Below are positions 1 through 5,754 of a DNA stretch of 5,754 nucleotides, in pieces (positions within the stretch are counted from its first letter, which is position 1; every line of letters starts with the position of its first letter). The translations under genes and the position numbers were made by a program. The DNA lies in assembly GCA_022824605.1 (NCBI GenBank), contig JAJDZO010000137.1, forward strand, positions 1 to 5,754. Direction: 5' to 3'. Source of the DNA: Acidimicrobiia bacterium (GTDB lineage Bacteria > Actinomycetota > Acidimicrobiia > Acidimicrobiales > Aldehydirespiratoraceae). The notes under the pieces are model-generated. The model did not search any database. It was not told the origin of the DNA and saw nothing but the letters and a program-made list of their open reading frames with translations.

Positions 1-360
1 GGGATTGAGCGAGGTCATCGGATCCTGGAACACCATCGTCATCTTCACGCCGAAGAAGTGCTTGGTTCCTGCCGCGGCCAGAGCCCTCACGTCCTGGCCG
101 TCGTAGGTCACCTCACCGCTGACTTGAGCGGTGCGGGGCAACAGGTTCATCAGCGTCTTGGCGGTGACCGACTTGCCCGAGCCCGACTCGCCCACGATGG
201 CGAGGGTCTTGCCCTCATAGAGGTCGAAGCTCACCCCGTTGACCGCGTTGACCGTGCCCCGCTCGGTCGGAAAACGCACCTGCAGGTCGCGCACCGACAG
301 CAGCGGAGCCGCGGCAGCAGCCTGACCAGCCGGCTCAGTGGTAGCGGTCGGCTCGGCCAT
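1..360 (-). CDS. dppD: Dpp/Opp-type ABC transporter ATP-binding protein, N-terminal part (cut by left edge)
   Basis: This is the cytoplasmic ATPase that would power the importer encoded by the genes upstream. Only residues 1-120 are visible. Full-length family members are usually about 320-350 residues, so the signature motif, Walker B and the C-terminal substrate-family region lie outside the window. After a 20-residue Ala/Pro/Thr-rich start comes the usual first strand (LSVRDLQVRF, residues 21-30). The Walker A loop GESGSGKS is at residues 57-64. The Q-loop segment MVFQDPMTSLNP is at 109-120, with the glutamine at 112; this form is typical of the DppD/OppD family. The ATG at 360-358 overlaps the dppC stop by one base (TGATG), and a good ribosome binding site precedes it, so the start is well supported. 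Whether it is a single DppD or a DppD-DppF fusion cannot be seen. The symbol is family-level; the substrate is unknown. Confidence 0.93.
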   Translation of the reverse strand, partial: MAEPTATTEPAGQAAAAAPLLSVRDLQVRFPTERGTVNAVNGVSFDLYEGKTLAIVGESGSGKSVTAKTLMNLLPRTAQVSGEVTYDGQDVRALAAAGTKHFFGVKMTMVFQDPMTSLNP

Positions 361-1337
361 CAGAAGGCCAGCTCCTTCACGTCGAAATACTGGCGGATGC
401 GATCACCGGCGAAGTTGAGCGCCAGCACGGTCACGAACATCACCGCCACCGGGAACATCGTCACATGGGTGGCGTTCTGAAGATCGCGCAGACCTGATCC
501 ATCGACGATCATCTTGCCCCACGAGATGGAGTCCTCTCCGGCCACCGACAACCCGAGGAAGGCCAAAGAACCCTCGGCCACCACCGCCACCGCCATCCCC
601 AGCAGAGTGAGCGCACCCATGGGAATGACGACGTTGGGCAGCAGCTCCCGCACGATTATCCGGCCGTTGCGGGCCCCGAGCACCCGAGCCGCCGACACGA
701 ACTCCCGCTCGGCGAACACCAGCGTGGAAGCCCGAGACAGCAGCCCGACGGGCGCCACCGACAGGATTCCGAGGGTGAGGCTCACCACCAGCAGGCTGCG
801 CTCCAAGGTGGCGGTGATCAGAATGGCCAGCACCAGCGCAGGGAACGACAGCAGCACGAAGAAGACGAAACCCACCGTCTGATCAAGCCGGCCCCGGTAG
901 TACCCGGCCAGCATTCCCAGCCCGCCGCCGACCACCATGCCGAACACGATGGCGAAGCCGCCCACGGCCAGGCTGATGCGGGCACCGTGCATCGTGCGCG
1001 AGAACACATCACGGCCCAGCGCGTCGGTGCCGAACCAGGCGTCCCAGGAGGGCGACTCCCGCGGGCCCGAGAAGGCCACCTCCGTGGGGTCGGCCATCGG
1101 CAGCAGCGGCGTGAAGATGGCCACGAAGGCCATGGCCACCAGCCAAGCCACCGCCAGCCAGAACGCGAAACCCAGGCGGCGACGCACCGGTGCGTCATCG
1201 CCCGCGGGGGCGTCGGTCGGCACCCGTCGGGACCGCGCCAGCCGCAGCAGCCGGAACTGCCAGAGCATTCGCTGGCGCGACAGCCGCGGATCGCGCGACG
1301 TCTTCGTTGCGCCGGTGTCCCGGTCTTCAGCGTTCAT
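360..1337 (-). CDS. dppC: Dpp/Opp-type ABC transporter permease, DppC family
   Basis: This is one of the two membrane subunits that form the translocation channel. At 325 residues it is slightly longer than typical DppC proteins, owing to a charged cytoplasmic N-terminus of about 55 residues rich in Arg and Asp. By eye the membrane segments lie near residues 57-79, 121-145, 154-175, 181-201, 236-262 and 291-311. The family hallmark FGTDALGRDVFSR is at 102-114, just before the second segment. The EAA loop that docks onto the ATPase runs about 212-235 (EFVSAARVLGARNG, then ELLPN). FLGLS (260-264) followed by SWGKMI (272-277) is the usual DppC C-terminal pattern. The ATG at 1337-1335 overlaps the dppB stop by four bases (ATGA). 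A GAGGG about ten bases upstream of the start could serve as its ribosome binding site. Family assignment is secure; substrate is unknown. Confidence 0.95.
   Translation of the reverse strand: MNAEDRDTGATKTSRDPRLSRQRMLWQFRLLRLARSRRVPTDAPAGDDAPVRRRLGFAFWLAVAWLVAMAFVAIFTPLLPMADPTEVAFSGPRESPSWDAWFGTDALGRDVFSRTMHGARISLAVGGFAIVFGMVVGGGLGMLAGYYRGRLDQTVGFVFFVLLSFPALVLAILITATLERSLLVVSLTLGILSVAPVGLLSRASTLVFAEREFVSAARVLGARNGRIIVRELLPNVVIPMGALTLLGMAVAVVAEGSLAFLGLSVAGEDSISWGKMIVDGSGLRDLQNATHVTMFPVAVMFVTVLALNFAGDRIRQYFDVKELAF
372..377 (-). promoter_or_regulatory. Ribosome binding site of the ATPase gene
   Basis: On the minus strand AAGGAG lies 11 bases upstream of the ATPase ATG, inside the last codons of dppC (Lys-Glu of the C-terminal KELAF). 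It is the clearest Shine-Dalgarno match in the window. The spacing is slightly long. Together with the TGATG stop-start overlap it fixes the start and suggests translational coupling to dppC. Confidence 0.6.
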
Positions 1338-2332
1338 CGTGCCCGCACCCTCGGGTCGAGCCAGCTGTACAGCAGGTCCACTAGGAAGTTGATCACCACG
1401 AAGGTGACCGCTACCACCATCACGATGGCCAGCACCACCGGGAAGTCGTCGCGGACCACCGCGGTCACGATCTCACGGCCGATTCCAGGAATGCCGAAGA
1501 TCTGCTCCACCACCAGGGATCCGCCGATCAGGGATCCGGTGCTCACGCCGAAGACGGTCACCACCGAGAACATCGACGGCCGCAGGGCGTGCCGGAACAT
1601 GATCCGCAGCGGCGGCAGACCCTTGGCCCGCGCCATGTGCACGAAGTCCTCCTGCAGGGTGGTGATCAGGTCGGTGCGCAGTAGTCGCTGGTAGCTGGCC
1701 GCCAAGGGCAGGCCCAGAGTGAGGGCGGGCAGTATCAGCGAGAACAGCAGTCCCCCCAGGTTTTCGCTCTCGTAGGCCGACGGGAAGATCTGCCATCGCA
1801 GGGCCAGCATGTACAACAGCACAACGCCCAGCGCGAAGTTCGGAATCGACAGCAGCCCGAACGAGGCCACCGTGGAGCCCCGGTCGAAGGCCCGGTTCGC
1901 CCGGTAGGCCGCGATCACGCCCCACGGGATGGCGAGGCCTAGCGAGACGATCTGGGCCATGACCAGCAGGATGACCGTCTCGGGCAGCTTCTCGCGGATC
2001 ACTTCGCTCACCGGCTGGTCGTTCTGGAACGACGTGCCGAGGTCTCCGGTGGCCATGTCGCTGAGCCACAGCACGTAGCGCACCGGCACGGCCCGGTCGA
2101 GGTGGTACTCGGCCTTGGCCGCAGCCACCGTGTCGCAGTCGCTGCTGGCGACGTCCGCCGACGTGTCCTCGACTGTCCCCGCCTCGATGCCTTCGCAGTC
2201 GAGCTCGGCCAGCGCCCCCACCACGTTCACGAGCGGGTCGCCCACCAGGTTCATGGAGGCGAAGCCCAGGAAGGTCACTGCGAACAGCACAGCCACCAAC
2301 TGCACAGCCCGGCGCAACAGGTATCTAGCCAA
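1334..2332 (-). CDS. dppB: Dpp/Opp-type ABC transporter permease, DppB family
   Basis: This is the partner membrane subunit of DppC; 332 residues, normal for the family. It starts with the typical short basic N-terminus (MARYLLRRA) leading into the first membrane segment, about residues 9-28. Further segments lie near 117-142, 154-178, 195-215, 255-275 and 297-322. The hallmarks are GDLGTSF (96-102), an EAA loop at about 228-253 (EDFVHMARAKGL to RHALRPS), EQIFGIPGIGREI (276-288) and the C-terminal LDPRVR (325-330). The start codon is TTG. An in-frame TAG lies only three codons upstream (2341-2339) and no ATG or GTG falls between, so TTG is the best choice, though no strong ribosome binding site precedes it. 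Unusual: the outside loop after the first membrane segment (about residues 40-75) is acidic, longer than usual and carries two cysteines, C46 and C66. Confidence 0.94.
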   Translation of the reverse strand: MARYLLRRAVQLVAVLFAVTFLGFASMNLVGDPLVNVVGALAELDCEGIEAGTVEDTSADVASSDCDTVAAAKAEYHLDRAVPVRYVLWLSDMATGDLGTSFQNDQPVSEVIREKLPETVILLVMAQIVSLGLAIPWGVIAAYRANRAFDRGSTVASFGLLSIPNFALGVVLLYMLALRWQIFPSAYESENLGGLLFSLILPALTLGLPLAASYQRLLRTDLITTLQEDFVHMARAKGLPPLRIMFRHALRPSMFSVVTVFGVSTGSLIGGSLVVEQIFGIPGIGREIVTAVVRDDFPVVLAIVMVVAVTFVVINFLVDLLYSWLDPRVRAR

Positions 2333-2470
2333 GAGCAGCTACCACCCCGGCTCGCCCAGTCGAGGCATCGTATGAATCACAACTGGCAGTCATGGCGGTC
2401 GGAGAGCATACAGCTTCGCCTGAGGTCGGGTGAGAAACCGACGGCACAGCGATGGAACGGGGCCGGCCGG
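2333..2470 (-). other. 138-bp gap between the binding-protein gene and dppB
   Basis: This is the only sizeable non-coding stretch in the window. I see no gene and no standard terminator in it. A weak inverted repeat (GTCGG at 2425-2429 with CCGAC at 2438-2442, 8-base loop) has no following T run. It could slow RNA decay or polymerase between the binding-protein genes and the permease genes, but five pairs is little. The self-complementary GGCCGGCC at 2461-2468 directly follows the stop of the binding-protein gene. Two minus-strand hexamers resemble a -10 box (TATGCT at 2410-2405, TACGAT at 2372-2367), but neither has a convincing -35 box at the right distance. An internal promoter is therefore possible but not shown. 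Confidence 0.35.
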
Positions 2471-4354
2471 CTAGCTCAACCAGATCTGATTGAGCCAGAT
2501 CCGGCCCTGGCTGTTGCAGAACAGATCGTCGCCGGTGGGCCCGATCTGCCCGCAGATGTTGTGCACGTTGTCGCGGGCCCCGATGGTCCAGTTGTTGTGG
2601 GTGAGAAAGATGAACATGTAGGCGTCGCGGATGGTCTCCTGGATGCGGTGCCAGATCTCCACCCGCCGGTCGAGGTCGTCGATGGCGCGCTGCTCGTAGA
2701 TCAGCTCGTCGCGCTCGGGATCGCAGTGGCGGCTGAAGTTCAGCGAGATGAAGCTGATCGACCCGCACTCCAGGAAGATCACGTCGTTGTCGGGATCGAC
2801 CGACCCGAACGCGTACGCCTGGGCCACGTCGAAGTTGCCCAGCGCGACATCGACGATCATCTCATCGAGAGGCTTCACCGCCGCGTCGACGTTGAAGAAC
2901 TCGCCCCAGGAGCCGGCCAGCAGATCGACGATGCGCCCGCTCTCCACCGACGGGCCCGGCACGGAGAGCCGCATGTCGATCCTGCCTTCGGAGCAGTTCT
3001 CGGCGAAGTCGGCGCAGTACCCGGCCACGAGCGCTCCCGCCCTGGTGGCCAGGTTGGTCTCCTGCTCGATGTCGGGGTTGCGCCAGATCAGATCGGGATG
3101 GAACATCGTCTCGGCTGCCGGCGCGACGCCCTCGCCGATCAGCTCCACGTAAAGGTCCTGATCGGTCGCGAACGTGAGAGCCTGGCGGGCCCGGATGTCT
3201 GAGAAGACCGCGCTCTGAGTGTTGATGATCATCATCGACTCGTCGGCGCGCTGGTTCTCGATGGTGGTCACTCCCGCCTCGGCGCCGTCGCGCAGGGTCA
3301 GTATGGCCCCGGTGCCGAAAGTGACCATCAGGTCGAGTTCTCCAGCCAGAAGCCGCTGCGCGGCGACCGCGTCGTCGGTTATGGGGTATACCTCGATGCG
3401 GTCGAGGTACACGTCGATGAGGTCGGCCGCCCAGTAGTCCGGGTTGCGCACCAGCACCGTCACCTCGTCCTGGATCCGGCTCTCAACCATGAACGGCCCG
3501 GTCCCGACCGGCATCTGGTTGAGCGACGGGTCGGCTGCGGCCCGCTGGAGCCACTCCGACGGCAGCACCATCCCGATCTGGCCGGTGAACGCGTTGGGCA
3601 GGTGGGCCGAGGGGCGGACCCCGACGAACTCGACGGTGTACTCGTCCACCTTGCGGATGGGCTCGTCGGCATCGAATCCGGGCCTGAACGCAATCGATAT
3701 CAACGGATCGGCCAGCTGCGCCTCGAACGTCGCGACTACGTCGTCGGCGTCGAGTTCGGTCCCGTCGTGGAAACGAACCCCCTCGCGCAGCTTCATCTGC
3801 CAGACCGTGCCGTCGCCGATCTTGGTCCACGACTCGGCCAGCACCGGAATCCAGTTGCCCTCCGTGTCGAAGTAGGCCAGTGGGTCGAACACCGGGTGGG
3901 CCATGAGGTACACCGGCGTCGAGATGGCGTTGGCCGCAGGACTGAGGCCGTCTCCCTCAGCGGAGGCGGCCACTCTCAACGTGCCGCCGTACTGGGGTTC
4001 CAGCACCGCGGGCGCATCGGCGTCAGCTTCGCCGCCGGAGGTCGGCGTGGTGGTGGTCGTGGTGTCGACCGGCGCCACCAGCAGTTCCTGCTCGGCGTCT
4101 GCGCCGTCGGCGCCCTGCTCGATGTCGGCTGTTGCGGGCGCCTCGCCGGTCGCGCCGCCGGAGTCCGCCGTCTCTGTGGTGGGCCCTGCTGTGTCTGCCG
4201 TCTCTGCGGGAGCAGCCGGCTCGACCGTGTCCGCGGCCGGCGCGGCCGCAGGCTCGGAGCCGTCGTCGCCGCCGCCGCATGCCGACGCCATCAACGCCGA
4301 CGCCGTGAGGGCGGCGACCACCCGGGCCACCGTCCCTCGGGGTCGCGCGCGCAC
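2471..4354 (-). CDS. Substrate-binding lipoprotein of the Dpp/Opp-type transporter (family 5), with long linker
   Basis: This 627-residue protein should capture the substrate outside the cell and hand it to the DppB/DppC channel. Residues 1-25 form a lipoprotein signal peptide: four arginines, a hydrophobic stretch VVAALTASALMA, then ASA before the probable lipidated C26. Alanine at -3 makes the lipobox slightly atypical. Residues 27-118 are an acidic low-complexity linker. The binding domain starts at PQYGGTLRVA (120-129). Typical family-5 stretches follow: AESW to WQMKLREGVRFHDG (173-198), VGTGPF (283-288), LVRNPDYW (301-308) and the AGELDL strand (337-342). Six further cysteines (C447, C454, C530, C544, C601, C613) are all shared with the neighbouring paralogue. 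The GTG start at 4354-4352 is the first canonical start after an in-frame TAG, the stop of the upstream gene twelve codons earlier. The ribosome binding site is weak. The ligand could be a peptide, a metal chelate or an oligosaccharide; nothing here decides. Confidence 0.93.
   Translation of the reverse strand: MRARPRGTVARVVAALTASALMASACGGGDDGSEPAAAPAADTVEPAAPAETADTAGPTTETADSGGATGEAPATADIEQGADGADAEQELLVAPVDTTTTTTPTSGGEADADAPAVLEPQYGGTLRVAASAEGDGLSPAANAISTPVYLMAHPVFDPLAYFDTEGNWIPVLAESWTKIGDGTVWQMKLREGVRFHDGTELDADDVVATFEAQLADPLISIAFRPGFDADEPIRKVDEYTVEFVGVRPSAHLPNAFTGQIGMVLPSEWLQRAAADPSLNQMPVGTGPFMVESRIQDEVTVLVRNPDYWAADLIDVYLDRIEVYPITDDAVAAQRLLAGELDLMVTFGTGAILTLRDGAEAGVTTIENQRADESMMIINTQSAVFSDIRARQALTFATDQDLYVELIGEGVAPAAETMFHPDLIWRNPDIEQETNLATRAGALVAGYCADFAENCSEGRIDMRLSVPGPSVESGRIVDLLAGSWGEFFNVDAAVKPLDEMIVDVALGNFDVAQAYAFGSVDPDNDVIFLECGSISFISLNFSRHCDPERDELIYEQRAIDDLDRRVEIWHRIQETIRDAYMFIFLTHNNWTIGARDNVHNICGQIGPTGDDLFCNSQGRIWLNQIWLS
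4001..4276 (-). other. Low-complexity linker segment of the binding lipoprotein
   Basis: This segment encodes residues 27-118 of the binding lipoprotein, between the lipidated cysteine and the folded domain. It is dominated by Ala, Thr, Glu, Asp, Gly and Pro, with almost no aromatic residues, and includes a run of six threonines (residues 98-103). The phrase Glu-Thr-Ala-Asp occurs twice ten residues apart, and the DNA shows this as a 10-bp direct repeat (4167-4176 and 4197-4206). It is probably a disordered tether that lifts the binding domain off the membrane through the cell wall. Such regions vary rapidly in length. Confidence 0.7.
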
Positions 4355-4390
4355 CCGGAATCGTCCCGCCGCGCCGGCAGGTCCGCGGAT

Positions 4391-5754
4391 CTAGCTCAGC
4401 CAGATCTGGTTGAGCTGCAGCCTGCCCTGCTGGTTGCAGAACACCTCATCGCCGCCGGGGGAGGTCTGGCCGCAGATGTTGTGCACGTTGTCTCGCGCCC
4501 CGATGGTCCAGTTGGTGTGGTTGAAGAAGATGTACGTGTACGAGTCCCGCAGGTCCTCCTGGATGGCGTGCCATATCTCGACTCGGCGGTCGAGGTCGTC
4601 GATGGCCCGCTGCTCGAACAGCAGAGCGTCCCGATCCGGATCGCAGTCGCGCGGCCAGTTGAGCGAGATGGCGCTGATCGAGCGGCACTCGATCCACAGA
4701 ACGTCGTTGTCCGGGTCGACGGCACCGAACTGCCGCCACGTCACCACGTTGAACTGACCGACAGCCACCTCGAGTATGTGGGAGTCCTGGAGCAGTTCCT
4801 GCTCGGTCACGTGGAAGTACTGCTCCCAGCTGTCGATCAGCAGATCGGCTATACGGGACTGGGCTATCGACGGCCCCGAGTACTGCAGCTCGAAATTGAT
4901 CTTGCCGTCGGTGCAGTTCTCAGCGAAGTCGGCGCAGTATTCGGCGACGAGGGGTCCAGCCCGGTCGGGCATGTTCGTTTCCTGCTTCACATTCGGGTTG
5001 TGCCAGATCAGATCGGGATGGAACATCGTGTCGGCCGCCGGCGACACACCCTGGCGGATGAAAGCCACGTAGGCGTCGCGGTCGGTGGCGAACGTGAGGG
5101 CCTGCCGGGCCCGGATGTCGTCGAAGGGCGGCCTCTGGGTGTTCATCATCGCGAAGTCCTCCTCCGTGCGGACGTTCTCGATGGTCCGCACGCCGTCGGC
5201 GTCACGCAGGGTCAAGATGGCGTCGGAGTTGCTGGTGATCACCAGATCAATGTCGCCGGCCGCGACGCGCTCCGCCGCGACGACGAGGTCGGTTATGGGG
5301 TAGATCTCAATCCGGTCGAGGTAGGTGTCGACGAGGTCGGCCGCCCAATAGTCGGGGTTGCGGACCAGCACGGTGACCTCGTCGGGGACCCGGCTCTCGA
5401 TCATGAACGGTCCGGTTCCCACCGGCATCTGGTTCAGGGTGGCGTCGGTCAGCGCCCGCTCGAGCCATTCCGAGGGAAGGATCATGCCCAGCTGGCTGGT
5501 GACCTGCATGGGCCAGCGCGCCCTCGGCTCCTTCAGGTTGTAGCGCACCGTGAGGTCATCGACCAGTTCGATGGGGTTTTCTTCGTCGAAGGGGGGCTTG
5601 ACCGCCAGCGAGATGATGGGATCGGCCAACTGGGCCTCGAAGGTGGCGAGGGCATCGGCGGCGTCGAGGGTCGTGCCGTCATGGAAACGCACCCCCTCGC
5701 GCAGCTTCATCTCCCAGGACGATCCGTCGCCGATAGGGGTGAACGACTCGGCCA
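4391..5754 (-). CDS. Second substrate-binding protein of the Dpp/Opp-type transporter, C-terminal part (cut by right edge)
   Basis: This is a paralogue of the binding lipoprotein encoded just downstream. The reading frame is open to the window edge. The methionine at 5710-5708 is not the start: the 14 codons before it read AESFTPIGDGSSWE, which matches AESWTKIGDGTVWQ at residues 173-186 of the complete neighbour. The visible 453 residues correspond to residues 173-627 there. The signal peptide, any linker and the first lobe strands lie outside the window. Family-5 features are KLREGVRFHDGT, MPVGTGPF, LVRNPDYW, and the closing LNQIWLS, identical to the neighbour's last seven residues. All six cysteines of the neighbour's binding domain are kept. 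The stop lies 36 bp before the neighbour's GTG, so the two are very likely co-transcribed. It probably feeds the same permease with a different or overlapping ligand range, but that is inference. Confidence 0.92.
   Translation of the reverse strand, partial: AESFTPIGDGSSWEMKLREGVRFHDGTTLDAADALATFEAQLADPIISLAVKPPFDEENPIELVDDLTVRYNLKEPRARWPMQVTSQLGMILPSEWLERALTDATLNQMPVGTGPFMIESRVPDEVTVLVRNPDYWAADLVDTYLDRIEIYPITDLVVAAERVAAGDIDLVITSNSDAILTLRDADGVRTIENVRTEEDFAMMNTQRPPFDDIRARQALTFATDRDAYVAFIRQGVSPAADTMFHPDLIWHNPNVKQETNMPDRAGPLVAEYCADFAENCTDGKINFELQYSGPSIAQSRIADLLIDSWEQYFHVTEQELLQDSHILEVAVGQFNVVTWRQFGAVDPDNDVLWIECRSISAISLNWPRDCDPDRDALLFEQRAIDDLDRRVEIWHAIQEDLRDSYTYIFFNHTNWTIGARDNVHNICGQTSPGGDEVFCNQQGRLQLNQIWLS

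Larger units (their letters stand above)
2471..5754 (-). repeat. Diverged tandem gene duplication (two binding-protein genes)
   Basis: The segment 2471-3840 matches 4391-5754 as a diverged direct repeat. The offset is exactly 1920 bp from the stop codons up to at least the region around 3061/4981, then 1914 bp further upstream. This reflects a two-codon difference near RDGAEAGVTTIEN versus RDADGVRTIEN. In the 60 bases from 3061 I count 9 mismatches, and 28 bases in a row are identical (3082-3109 with 5002-5029, encoding TMFHPDLIW). Similarity stops at the stop codons. The duplication is old enough for clear protein divergence. Confidence 0.85.

Noticed and set aside
58..1694. Several plus-strand open frames over the ATPase and permease genes
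   Set aside because: Their translations are Ser/Arg/Thr/Pro-rich without domains, overlap each other, and mirror the codon pattern of the minus-strand genes.
2367..2410. Internal promoter for dppB
   Set aside because: Two -10-like hexamers are present, but neither has a recognisable -35 box at 16-18 bases, so I did not annotate a promoter.
2461..2470. GGCCGGCC self-complementary sequence right after the binding-protein stop, as a possible terminator or operator
   Set aside because: Short GC palindromes are common in such DNA. There is no loop-stem structure of useful size and no T run after it.
2102..3202. A 366-codon open frame on the plus strand, opposite the end of the binding-protein gene and the start of dppB
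   Set aside because: It lies antisense to two well-supported genes and crosses the gap between them. Its His/Val/Asp/Arg-rich translation resembles no protein domain, and long antisense frames are expected in GC-rich codon-biased DNA.
4355..4390. Possible hairpin in the 36-bp spacer between the two binding-protein genes
   Set aside because: Only four-base GC stems can be drawn, which is expected by chance at this base composition.
4355..4393. Readthrough of the TAG between the two binding-protein genes, which are in the same frame twelve codons apart
   Set aside because: A fused product would place a second signal peptide in the middle of the protein. No recoding signal is visible, and a shared frame occurs by chance one time in three.

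Overview
The window holds most of one ABC importer operon of the peptide/nickel (Dpp/Opp) type. All five genes lie on the minus strand and transcription runs from right to left. In transcription order they are: a substrate-binding protein cut by the right edge (4391-5754), a second, paralogous substrate-binding lipoprotein (2471-4354), a DppB-type permease (1334-2332), a DppC-type permease (360-1337), and the first 120 codons of a DppD-type ATPase cut by the left edge (1-360). I see no RNA gene, mobile element or CRISPR array.

The DNA is clearly GC-rich, and starts include GTG and TTG. The binding lipoprotein has a long Ala/Thr/Asp/Glu/Gly-rich linker straight after the lipid-attachment cysteine. 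Together these suggest a high-GC actinobacterium. The style of the lipoprotein (Cys-Gly-Gly-Gly-Asp-Asp, then an acidic alanine-rich linker) reminds me of Acidimicrobiia-like lineages, but that is an impression, not a placement.

In this transporter class the binding protein, held to the outer face of the membrane, captures the substrate and delivers it to a DppB/DppC heterodimer. ATP hydrolysis by DppD, normally paired with DppF, powers import. The partner ATPase would be expected just beyond the left edge. The three membrane and ATPase genes are tightly coupled (4-bp and 1-bp overlaps). The binding-protein genes are separated from them by 138 bp and from each other by 36 bp. The substrate cannot be told from the sequence.

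The most notable point is the tandem pair of binding proteins. They are products of a gene duplication and align almost without gaps. They share six cysteines and a nearly identical C-terminus, but differ sharply in a few internal blocks that may shape the ligand pocket. Apart from that pair, a cysteine-bearing insertion in DppB and the long linker, this is an ordinary transporter operon, and I found no sign of a previously undescribed system.
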